This document shows positions 1 to 7,189 of a stretch of 61,486 nucleotides of DNA, in pieces. This DNA comes from a virus. Under the pieces are notes generated by a model that saw only the letters and a program-made list of their open reading frames with translations, did no database searches and had not been told where the DNA came from. Both the position numbers and the translations under genes were made by a program. The stretch covers positions 1 to 61,486 of IMG/VR virus record IMGVR_UViG_3300032215_000085. One strand, 5' to 3'. Numbering within the stretch: position 1 is the stretch's first letter; the number at the start of each line of letters is the position of its first letter.

Positions 1-1360
1 CTCCGTTACCAGAACCACCTAGTAATATCAACGGATCTTTTACAGCTAAATTAGTTACATTAATATATTGTGTGCTACCGCTTACAGTTAAATTACCACT
101 AATAGTTGCATCACCCTGAGCAAAGATGTTTCCGGTGCGTACTGTGTTACTAGTCATATTGCCAACAAAATTAGCATTGCCAGTAGTCAATACACCATTT
201 ACATCAGTCAATATTGTAGTACCTAAACTAATACCATTTGCTGATACGTACAACTGATTCCATTTAAAATTATCACTACCTAAATCATATGTAGAATTAG
301 TAATTGGAATTAAATTTGATTTAACGTTATTCACAACTGTTAAGTTACCTGAACTTAAATTACCTAAATATGTAGGTAAATAACTCGAAACGTTGCTATT
401 ACTATATGTTGAAAAGGGATCACCATTACTATAATAAAATTGATTGGCAGAAATAGCTCCGATTATATTAGCACCTATACTAGAAACAGTGAGTATATTA
501 GCTGTACCAGCAATGCTTACAGTAAAGTTACCGTTTAAATCAACACTTGCATTACTTGAACCATTGCTGATATTAGCCGTGTTTAGTGATATGAACCCTA
601 AATTACCAGAACCATCTGTTACAATTGCTTGTCCAGGTAATCCGTCAACTGAGGGGTATTTAATTCCACTTGCAGTTAATCTATACGTATTTGTTCTTCC
701 ACTAACATTCATTGATTGAGCATTAGCATCAGTACTAATATTCAAAGAATAAACATTTGCGGCTCCACTAACAGTTAATGAATTTAATACACCTACACTA
801 GTAATACTTGGTTGAGTTGGTGTAGTTAATTGTCCGCCAACAAATGTACTTGTAATTTGAGATGCATTTATTGTTGATACTTGAAAGGATCCGTCTAATG
901 TTAATACATTAGCCAAATAGTCAAATTTGAGTGCGTCACTTGCACCGGCGTTACCTACATTGTTGTAAAGAATTGCAGTATCAGTTCCGGGTACAACAAT
1001 ATTACCAGATATATTTCCAACAACGTTACCTAAAAAGTACGCGGCTGTGATATTACCAGAAGCGGTAATTTTACCTTGAACATCAAGTGTATTTGTTATT
1101 GGATTGAATTTAAGATTATCGCTTGCGCCAAATCTTGGGGGTACTGCACCACTATTGATTTGAATTGCGTAAGGTGAGCCTGCAGGCTCGGAGAAGTTAT
1201 AAGGTACTCCGTTAGCATAGAAAAGATAATCAGTATAAACACCGCTGGTTGCCGAGACATTAGACGTTGTAATGTCGCCATTTGGTAATACAACAACATT
1301 AGCGATTTCTCCTACAGAGAAACCGCCCATTGAGTTAAACGCGGTAATTATTGCTGACAT
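1..1360 (-). CDS. Tail-fibre-like structural protein (partial, runs off left edge)
   Basis: The minus strand is open from an ATG at 1358-1360 to the first base of the window (about 453 codons) with no stop, so the C-terminus is missing. The start reads MSAIITAFNSMGGFSVGEI. The body is rich in Asn, Gly, Ser, Thr and Val and contains repeated short beta-strand phrases such as GNITAAYFLGNVVGNISGN and YDLGSDNFKWNQLYVS. Such phrases are common in phage fibre and adhesin proteins. It lies 13 bp downstream of the 226-aa gene, which has the same composition and the same ATxFxGNxVGN phrase, so the two look paralogous and co-transcribed. The role as virion fibre or host-contact protein is inferred from composition and neighbours; no catalytic motif is visible. 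Confidence 0.75.
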   Translation of the reverse strand, partial: MSAIITAFNSMGGFSVGEIANVVVLPNGDITTSNVSATSGVYTDYLFYANGVPYNFSEPAGSPYAIQINSGAVPPRFGASDNLKFNPITNTLDVQGKITASGNITAAYFLGNVVGNISGNIVVPGTDTAILYNNVGNAGASDALKFDYLANVLTLDGSFQVSTINASQITSTFVGGQLTTPTQPSITSVGVLNSLTVSGAANVYSLNISTDANAQSMNVSGRTNTYRLTASGIKYPSVDGLPGQAIVTDGSGNLGFISLNTANISNGSSNASVDLNGNFTVSIAGTANILTVSSIGANIIGAISANQFYYSNGDPFSTYSNSNVSSYLPTYLGNLSSGNLTVVNNVKSNLIPITNSTYDLGSDNFKWNQLYVSANGISLGTTILTDVNGVLTTGNANFVGNMTSNTVRTGNIFAQGDATISGNLTVSGSTQYINVTNLAVKDPLILLGGSGNG

Positions 1361-1373
1361 TTTTTATGCCTTA

Positions 1374-2054
1374 TTATTTGTATGTAGTAACCATTATTTT
1401 GTAACTGGCTGGGTTAGATAATAATGGTGAAACTGTTAATTCTATATTTCCAGTGTTGTATTGGACTTTAAAATCTCCCACACCCCCGTTGATATCAATG
1501 GTTCCAAATTCTGAATAAGCAATTTGTGTACCTAAAATACTTGCAAGTAATTTAGTTGTTTGCCTAGAGTTAGCAGTTACATCATCTGCTATAATCATAT
1601 ATTCTACTGCTGAATGATTAGTACCATTTATTGATTGTAACACTTGGTTTGCACCTGCACTGTTAGTACTTGCAAACAACATTTTTGTTGAACTAAATTC
1701 ATAAGCTCCTGCGCCCATTGTAAGAGAGTTAGCTATTAAATTTCCGTTTATAGTTACTAGATTGCTAACTTCATTGAATGTAAAATTTGTATTACCGGCT
1801 GCTATTCCGTTTTTTACAAAAGCGATAGTTGTATCAGGGGCGTCAATTTTAACATCAGCAACAATATTTCCTACTAAATTTCCATAAAAATTAGTTGCAG
1901 TTACATTTCCAACAGCAACAATATTTCTACCAACATTAATATTGCCGCTAATGTTTGCATAAGGTGCTGTTATATTTCCACTGTCATTGATAATTGATAC
2001 AGGGGGAATACCTACTGTGTATCCGCCTGCTGAGTTGAAGGGTTCTGCTGCCAT
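1374..2054 (-). CDS. Small fibre-like structural protein, 226 aa
   Basis: Starts MAAEPFNSAGGYTVGIPP. Residues about 25-75 carry repeated Asn/Gly-rich beta-strand phrases (NISGNINVGRNIVAVGN, ATNFYGNLVGN) that closely match the protein encoded just downstream. The C-terminal part is a more ordinary mixed sequence. A late-promoter box sits 22 bp before the ATG and a short purine stretch (TAGGATAA) can serve as ribosome binding site. It is probably a virion fibre or fibre-associated protein expressed late together with the truncated downstream gene. The exact function is unknown. Confidence 0.7.
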   Translation of the reverse strand: MAAEPFNSAGGYTVGIPPVSIINDSGNITAPYANISGNINVGRNIVAVGNVTATNFYGNLVGNIVADVKIDAPDTTIAFVKNGIAAGNTNFTFNEVSNLVTINGNLIANSLTMGAGAYEFSSTKMLFASTNSAGANQVLQSINGTNHSAVEYMIIADDVTANSRQTTKLLASILGTQIAYSEFGTIDINGGVGDFKVQYNTGNIELTVSPLLSNPASYKIMVTTYK

Positions 2055-2075
2055 GTATTATCCTAGATTTATTAT

Positions 2076-2084
2076 GTATTTATC
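2076..2084 (-). promoter_or_regulatory. Late promoter box GATAAATAC
   Basis: On the minus strand GATAAATAC matches the T4 late consensus TATAAATA. It lies 22 bp upstream of the 226-aa fibre gene, a normal spacing for a short leader. Confidence 0.6.
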
Positions 2085-2104
2085 ATTATTAGCAAACAGA
2101 TGCC

Positions 2105-2132
2105 CAACAAAAAAGGCTCCTAAGAGCCTTTT
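2105..2132 (-). terminator. Rho-independent terminator after the desaturase gene
   Basis: AAAAGGCTC (2111-2119) pairs with GAGCCTTTT (2124-2132) around a 4-nt loop. On the minus strand the stem is followed by TTTTTTGTT. It lies 34 bp beyond the desaturase stop codon and separates it from the fibre genes. Confidence 0.85.
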
Positions 2133-2165
2133 AAGTAACTTCCCATCCCACCGAGATAATAATAT

Positions 2166-2867
2166 TTATCTTATTTTTGCTAATCTTATCAAAGTAAATA
2201 ATCGTAACCAAATATAACCTAAATCTACTTCAAACCACCGTCTACTAAGTTTTGCTGAAGCAGGATTAAGATGATGATTGTTATGTAATTCTTCTCCACC
2301 TATCCATATACCAAAAGGTAAGATGTTAGTACTTTTATCACGTGTCTCACCGTTACGATATCCAAACCAATGACCTAAACCATTAATGATCCCGGCAGCC
2401 CAGAATGGTATCCAAAGCATTTGTACTCCCCAGATAATAAATCCTATGCCACCGAACAATGTTAAATTAATCCATAGCATTATTAATATACCTAAAAAGT
2501 TATAACGTGAATATACATTACGTTCTAACCAATCATTGGGTGTACCCTTGCCATATGTCAATATCATTCGTGCATCTTTAGCGGCTAGGTAGTAATAATA
2601 AACTCCTCTTGACAATATGTTTTTGATTCCAAAGACATGCGGGCTATGTGGATCACCTAGATTGTCTGAGTATTGATGATGTTTACGATGTATTGCTACC
2701 CATTGTTTAGTAATCATCCCTGTTGTTAACCATAACCAAAATCTCATAAAGTGACTTAGTATGGGATGAAATTCTATTGATTTGTGTGCTTGTCCTCTGT
2801 GCAAGAACAATGTCACACACATGATTGTAATCTGCGTGACTATTAGTGTGTAAATTACTGTATTCAT
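2166..2867 (-). CDS. Membrane fatty-acid (acyl-CoA/acyl-lipid delta-9 type) desaturase
   Basis: A 233-aa membrane di-iron desaturase with the full histidine-box set: HRGQAH (H23-H28), HRKHH (H60-H64) and HNNHH (H195-H199), plus NGLGHWFGYRN (N162, H166), typical of stearoyl-CoA-type desaturases. Family members introduce a cis double bond into a saturated acyl chain using O2 and an electron donor. Hydrophobic segments at about 3-22, 40-56 and 125-165 fit membrane helices. The protein is shorter than many relatives, with a minimal N-terminus, but no known iron ligand is missing. The gene is insulated by terminators on both sides within a head/fibre region, suggesting independent acquisition and expression. 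No clear promoter is seen; TATACT lies just before the ATG. It is an apparent auxiliary metabolic gene, possibly adjusting host membrane fluidity during infection. The substrate is inferred only. Confidence 0.9.
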   Translation of the reverse strand: MNTVIYTLIVTQITIMCVTLFLHRGQAHKSIEFHPILSHFMRFWLWLTTGMITKQWVAIHRKHHQYSDNLGDPHSPHVFGIKNILSRGVYYYYLAAKDARMILTYGKGTPNDWLERNVYSRYNFLGILIMLWINLTLFGGIGFIIWGVQMLWIPFWAAGIINGLGHWFGYRNGETRDKSTNILPFGIWIGGEELHNNHHLNPASAKLSRRWFEVDLGYIWLRLFTLIRLAKIR

Positions 2868-2880
2868 ATAGTATATAGCA

Positions 2881-2906
2881 AAAAAGGGCGCCGTAGCGCC
2901 CTTTTT
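2881..2906 (-). terminator. Strong bidirectional terminator after the capsid gene
   Basis: An 11-bp perfect stem, AAAAAGGGCGC (2881-2891) with GCGCCCTTTTT (2896-2906), closes a CGTA loop, with T runs on both strands. It lies directly downstream of the gp23 stop and upstream of the desaturase start. Confidence 0.9.
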
Positions 2907-2927
2907 GTCTTAAACCTACGTTGTAGA

Positions 2928-4124
2928 TTATTGGAATGTCAAGTTACTGACAGCGATTTCACCAACATAGTCAGCCGCGTTACCGAAGCTTGATGCTGTG
3001 TTTGTCAATTCGATGTAACCATAACGTGTCATGAACGATACGACTGGTTCGAATGTTGATGGATCTAGAACAACACCACTGCTCATCAATGGAATGTATG
3101 GGCAATAGAATGCTGCCGCATCTGTCTCGCTAGAACCTTTATATCCAACTAATACTGGTGTAGTATCAGGAGCATAAGAGTCAACGAATACACGCATAGC
3201 GCCATTCAATGTACCAACAAACTTAGTGTTTGTAGGAGCTTCGAATGTACCTTCTGTTGTACGTGCAAATGCAGATGTTGTAGCAGATTGTAGAACTGTT
3301 AAACTAGCAGATGAAACAACTGCCCAGTTACCAGCACCACGACGGGTACGTTGTGCAATCAAGTTAGCAACACGGTTGATAAGAACAGCTAAAGCAGCGT
3401 GTTCGTCACCAACGTAAGTAGCTGTACCACTTACTGTAGCTTGGTTGAATGTGTACTCAGTTGTTGCTAATGTACGTAGAGATAAAAGAATCTCTTGGTC
3501 GATTTCAGCAGTGATTTCTTGTGCAAGTGCTGCCATGATTTCTGCTTCTACGTCAATACCATGTTGAGACTGTGCATCTTGTGCTGCCTCAAATGTCCAA
3601 CGTGCTTGCAATTTACGTGATTTAGCTTCAACAGCTTGACGTAGAATTTGTACGGAGATTTGTTTACCGCCGTTACCTTCTAGTGTCGCTGTGTTGTTAC
3701 CAGTATAACCTGTAGATGGGCTACCATCTTTAGTCATTGTAGAATATGCTTGAGCAATTTTGAATGGGCTCAATGCTTCTTCACCAGCTTGAATGCTTGT
3801 GTTGGCTGCACTGTTGTCTGTTAAGCTAGAAGCATAACGTACACGCAATGTATGAATTTGACCAACTGGACCTGTCATTGGCTGAACGCCTACCAACTCG
3901 TTAGCAATAACTGTTGGCATTACACGACGGATAACTGGAAGAATAACACGATTAAGTGTTGCAATATTGCCTGCTGTGGTTGTACCAGCAACAGATTCTT
4001 TCAATAGTGACTTGCGAGTGTTTTCTAAGATAACACCCATTGTTGAGCGGCGAGTACCCTTAAGACCTTCAAGTAGGGCTTCTTTGGTCTCGTCCCAACG
4101 GCTTTCTAATAGAACTTGTGACAT
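2928..4124 (-). CDS. 23: Major capsid protein gp23
   Basis: A 398-aa homologue of the T4 major head protein. The diagnostic block LPVIRRVMPTVIANELVGVQ followed by PMTGPVGQIHTLR appears at about residues 62-95. Further gp23-like stretches are EIMAALAQEITAEIDQEILL (about 190-210) and the C-terminal domain around VDSYAPDTTPVLVGYKGS. The first ~60 residues (SQVLLESRWDETKEALLEGL...) resemble the N-terminal piece that gp21 removes on maturation. It is shorter than T4 gp23 (about 520 aa), consistent with lack of the insertion domain found in T4. TAGGAGAA precedes the ATG. It is last in the 20-67-68-21-22-23 series and is followed by a strong terminator. Confidence 0.97.
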   Translation of the reverse strand: MSQVLLESRWDETKEALLEGLKGTRRSTMGVILENTRKSLLKESVAGTTTAGNIATLNRVILPVIRRVMPTVIANELVGVQPMTGPVGQIHTLRVRYASSLTDNSAANTSIQAGEEALSPFKIAQAYSTMTKDGSPSTGYTGNNTATLEGNGGKQISVQILRQAVEAKSRKLQARWTFEAAQDAQSQHGIDVEAEIMAALAQEITAEIDQEILLSLRTLATTEYTFNQATVSGTATYVGDEHAALAVLINRVANLIAQRTRRGAGNWAVVSSASLTVLQSATTSAFARTTEGTFEAPTNTKFVGTLNGAMRVFVDSYAPDTTPVLVGYKGSSETDAAAFYCPYIPLMSSGVVLDPSTFEPVVSFMTRYGYIELTNTASSFGNAADYVGEIAVSNLTFQ

Positions 4125-4153
4125 GTTAATATTCTCCTAATAATGTCTTTTGT

Positions 4154-5254
4154 TTAGAGCCCTGCCAAACGTCTAAGGTCGATTACGTTATCACGGTCTT
4201 CAACTTCAACTTGTTTTGTGGCAGATTTATCACCTGTAACTGCTCTAACTGTTTCTGAAATCATAGTCTTTTTAGACTCTCTTTTTTCAGTAATGTTATT
4301 AAGCACTGCGGGTAGATACTTATCAAAGGCGGTCTTCAGACGAGGTGTTTGAGTGCCTTCTAGTAAGTTCTTCATCAATGAAGCTTTTTCTTCGTTTAAT
4401 GTAGCTAATAACTCGCCCATTATTCTTTCACGTTGATTAGATTCTTTGATAATACGAACTTCACGTTCTTTACTTTCAACCAATGCTTTTGCTTTCTTCA
4501 TTGATTGATAGGATTCAGCTAATTTCTGATCCTTTTCTTGAATTTGCATCATTAGATTACGTGTGTCAGCTTTCTCATTTAAATGAGTAGCACTGAACTC
4601 GCTTGCATATGATTCAAATATACGGCGACCAAAATCATTCTCACGTGCGATTTTGATATCTTCTTTCAATTGGCCGATTTCACCTTTAAGATGTGTGCTT
4701 ACAACTGTATTCATTCTCTTAGCTGATTCTGATACGAATTTTGCTTTTAGAGATTCTAGTTGTTTGCGACCTTCAGCAACTAACTTAACCTTAGCTTCAA
4801 CAACTGCTTGCTTGTCTTGTGCAAATTCTTTAATTTCGCGGGCAAGAGCATGAACGATAAATTGTTCTAATTTTTGTTGACTTTCTTTTTGAATTTGACG
4901 ATCGGTACGTAGTTCTTTAATTTCTTCGGCTAATTTTTCAACCATAAAATTATTGAATTTTCCTGCGCTTTCACGTAGTTTCATTTGTGCTTTAACACGG
5001 TCTTCATTCATTGCTTGTCTTTCATATTGAAATTCTTGAATTTCTTCTGATAGACCATTGGTAACCATCTTGTCAAGGGCTTCGACCATTACATCTTTAT
5101 CGTGTTCATAACGTTGTGCGAATTCTTCACGTAATTCAGCACGTACTTGTTCCTTAGCTTCATTCAATTTAGTTTCCCAAGCTTCGTTTATGGCGATGCT
5201 TGTTTCTTCATTGATAATTCCAGATTCAAGTAATGGTTTGATAGCATCTAGCAT
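4154..5254 (-). CDS. 22: Prohead core scaffold protein gp22
   Basis: A 366-aa, highly charged, almost wholly coiled-coil protein rich in E, K, Q and R, with an N-terminal IINEETSIAINEAWETKLNE segment typical of the T4 gp22 family. It lies exactly between protease gp21 and capsid gp23, as in T4. The scaffold forms the inner prohead core and is degraded by gp21 during maturation. It is longer than T4 gp22 (269 aa); the extra length is repeated heptad-like helix at about residues 80-200. AAGGGGAAAA precedes the start. The assignment rests on position, composition and length rather than on a catalytic motif. Confidence 0.9.
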   Translation of the reverse strand: MLDAIKPLLESGIINEETSIAINEAWETKLNEAKEQVRAELREEFAQRYEHDKDVMVEALDKMVTNGLSEEIQEFQYERQAMNEDRVKAQMKLRESAGKFNNFMVEKLAEEIKELRTDRQIQKESQQKLEQFIVHALAREIKEFAQDKQAVVEAKVKLVAEGRKQLESLKAKFVSESAKRMNTVVSTHLKGEIGQLKEDIKIARENDFGRRIFESYASEFSATHLNEKADTRNLMMQIQEKDQKLAESYQSMKKAKALVESKEREVRIIKESNQRERIMGELLATLNEEKASLMKNLLEGTQTPRLKTAFDKYLPAVLNNITEKRESKKTMISETVRAVTGDKSATKQVEVEDRDNVIDLRRLAGL

Positions 5255-5266
5255 ATCTTTTTCCCC

Positions 5267-5902
5267 TTATTTAATTTTGAGGTCTCTAATGAGGCGAGTT
5301 ACTTCCTCTTTTAGATATCTCTGAACCTTACTATTACTCTGTGCGTCTTTTGCTACATCTAACATTCTATGACCATTTCTCATATTCATAAGACCTTCAT
5401 AGATTGCTTTAGGATAAGCATTAGGTGCGCTCGGTTGAGCAACAATATCCACAGTGACTATTTCAAAGTCACTAACACGGCCACTACCATCGTCCACGTT
5501 ACCGCTTCCTCTGCTAGATACGCCTAGTTTGACACCACTCTCCAACATGGTAGACACTAACTGTCCCATTGGAGTTGGTAAAATTTTTAATTTGCCGAAG
5601 CCGTTTGGACCATCCATCCACATATTAGTAATCATATGTGACACACGGTCTAAATTGATTTTCAAATCATCTGGGTGATCCACTTCACCTAGAACTGAAT
5701 GACCTTCTTTGATTTGTTCATTTAGAGTATTAACAGCAGATTCAATTTCAGAAACAGGATACACACGCTCATTAGCGTTGCGTACCCCACCCTGGATAAA
5801 GATGCCTTTCATGTAAAGGCTCTTTAAACTACCTTCACCCGTACTTTCAACCACCATACTAGCACGGTCGAAAGTGAGGTTTTCTCTAAGATACAAAGCC
5901 AT
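5267..5902 (-). CDS. 21: Prohead core protease gp21
   Basis: A 211-aa serine protease of the T4 gp21 family (peptidase S77). The likely catalytic histidine is in GEVDHPDD (H76) and the catalytic serine in GVSSRGSG (S129/S130), the order expected for herpesvirus/T4-type assemblins. The family processes scaffold and capsid proteins inside the prohead and then itself. An AAGGA-type site precedes the ATG. The gene sits 12 bp from both neighbours, so it is translated within the head operon. Confidence 0.95.
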   Translation of the reverse strand: MALYLRENLTFDRASMVVESTGEGSLKSLYMKGIFIQGGVRNANERVYPVSEIESAVNTLNEQIKEGHSVLGEVDHPDDLKINLDRVSHMITNMWMDGPNGFGKLKILPTPMGQLVSTMLESGVKLGVSSRGSGNVDDGSGRVSDFEIVTVDIVAQPSAPNAYPKAIYEGLMNMRNGHRMLDVAKDAQSNSKVQRYLKEEVTRLIRDLKIK

Positions 5903-5914
5903 TGCTCTCAGTCC

Positions 5915-6829
5915 TTATCTTCTTTTGATAACTTGTTTTGTAGACTTTTTAGATTCGCCTACAATAGATTTTGTATTTTGCCCGTCATCACCATGTTTTG
6001 GTTTAGGAGCTGCTTCACCTTTTTCACTGAAGTTCTTGCCGCCTGGAGCATTTTTATATGTACCAGGAATTGTTTTAGATGTTGGCTTTAATAGTCCACC
6101 TTGTGTACCACCCTTACCAGCTTCTTGACTTCCCAATGCGATTGGTTTAGCACCAGTTTGAATAATCTTTGGTTTTGTCAATGCAACACTTTTTGTGTTT
6201 ACACCGTTGTCACCACCGATGTTGCTGCCATATAAGCCAGGAACTTTCTTCAACTGAACTGATTCTTCTAGTTCGCTTTCAGGTACTTTTTCAGCATATA
6301 GATTTTCATCTAAATCTTCTTCGCCACCTTCTTCATCACCCATGTCGTCATCACTGCCCATGTCGTCATCACTACCCATGTCGTCATCGCCGCCTTCTTG
6401 ACCCATTAGTTCTTCGAACTCGGCCATCAACTCGTCTAGTTTATCTTCTAAATCAACAACACGGTCTTCTAAATCTTCTTCGCCGCCCATGTCCATGTCA
6501 TCATTGCCCATGTCATCATCTCCGCCCATGTCCATGTCATCATCGCCCATGTCATCGTCTGAACCGATATCAGCAAACTCATCTTCTTCTTCGGACATGC
6601 TTTGACCAGACATATCACCCTGGACTTCGTCCATCATATCATCAACTGCACCGCCTTCAGGCTGTTCTTCAACAGTAACAGTATAACCTTCTTCTAATTC
6701 TTCGTCCATCATTGATTCATAGATTTCGCGGCTTTTTTCAACTACAATATCATGAAACAATGCTTTAGCTTGTTCTTCGTTCTCATTGATAATCAAATCA
6801 ATAAGTTGTTCAAATTTTCTATTATCCAT
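5915..6829 (-). CDS. 68: Acidic prohead core protein in the gp68 position
   Basis: A 304-aa protein. The N-terminal helix (MDNRKFEQLIDLIINENEEQ) resembles T4-like gp68 proteins. Residues about 80-170 form a very acidic low-complexity region of DDDMG/DDMDMGG repeats, followed by a short coiled coil (EDRVVDLEDKLDELMAEFEE). The C-terminus turns basic and Gly/Lys-rich and ends KQVIKRR. Position between gp67 and gp21 matches T4 gene 68, a prohead core component, but it is twice the T4 length (141 aa). TAGGAGAA lies before the ATG and a CTAAATAA late box lies 33 bp upstream. The acidic repeat may mimic DNA or tune core charge; this is inference. Confidence 0.7.
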   Translation of the reverse strand: MDNRKFEQLIDLIINENEEQAKALFHDIVVEKSREIYESMMDEELEEGYTVTVEEQPEGGAVDDMMDEVQGDMSGQSMSEEEDEFADIGSDDDMGDDDMDMGGDDDMGNDDMDMGGEEDLEDRVVDLEDKLDELMAEFEELMGQEGGDDDMGSDDDMGSDDDMGDEEGGEEDLDENLYAEKVPESELEESVQLKKVPGLYGSNIGGDNGVNTKSVALTKPKIIQTGAKPIALGSQEAGKGGTQGGLLKPTSKTIPGTYKNAPGGKNFSEKGEAAPKPKHGDDGQNTKSIVGESKKSTKQVIKRR

Positions 6830-6862
6830 TGTTTGTTCTCCTATAAGAATGGCTTTGTAAGA

Positions 6863-6870
6863 TTATTTAG
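6863..6870 (-). promoter_or_regulatory. Late promoter box CTAAATAA
   Basis: The minus-strand CTAAATAA box lies 33 bp before the 304-aa core gene, with a TAGGAGAA ribosome site between. Its spacing fits an internal late promoter for 68-21-22-23. Confidence 0.55.
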
Positions 6871-6926
6871 TACGTGGGTACTAAAACAACCAATTAACTG
6901 CTGTTTTTTTACGTTTTTACTTTAGA

Positions 6927-6953
6927 TAATAGATTTTTATGACAAATCTATTA
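6927..6953 (-). other. Perfect 10-bp hairpin at the gp67 stop codon
   Basis: TAATAGATTT (6927-6936) pairs perfectly with AAATCTATTA (6944-6953) across a 7-nt loop and includes the gp67 stop. No T run follows on the minus strand, so it may be an mRNA-stabilising or processing hairpin rather than a terminator. Confidence 0.45.
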
Positions 6954-7178
6954 CATTGCTGGCGCCGCAGGCTCTGCTGCCGGCTTATATTGTTTGCGTA
7001 CTTTTTTGAGATTTTGCGTTCTTTCATAGTCACGTACTTCACGCATTTTACGTAACTTTCTTATTTGACGTAAGGTTAGTTTAGTCTTACGGCTTTCTTT
7101 CCATTTAGGTTTGCTGTTATCATCCTTTTCGTCTTGATAACCCTGTATAGCTGGATCGAACATTTCAAATAATTTCAT
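6951..7178 (-). CDS. 67: Small prohead core protein gp67
   Basis: A 75-aa protein starting MKLFEMFDPAIQGYQDEKDD, with a strongly basic middle (KLTLRQIRKLRKMREVRDYE) and an Ala/Pro-rich tail. The MKLFEMFD start and the position directly after portal gp20 match T4-like gp67 proteins, which form the prohead core. An upstream in-frame GTG at 7193 would overlap the portal stop codon; the ATG at 7178 is preferred because it gives the family-typical N-terminus. The gap to the portal stop is 11 bp. Confidence 0.75.
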   Translation of the reverse strand: MKLFEMFDPAIQGYQDEKDDNSKPKWKESRKTKLTLRQIRKLRKMREVRDYERTQNLKKVRKQYKPAAEPAAPAM

Positions 7179-7189
7179 ACAATTATTTA

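Noticed and set aside
1096-1299. 67-aa minus-strand ORF near the left edge
   Set aside because: Overlaps, in another frame, the open fibre gene that runs from 1360 to the window start.
6169-6678. 169-aa His/Cys/Pro-rich plus-strand ORF
   Set aside because: Antisense mirror of the Asp/Met/Gly repeats in the core protein; composition is produced by the repeat, with no ribosome site.
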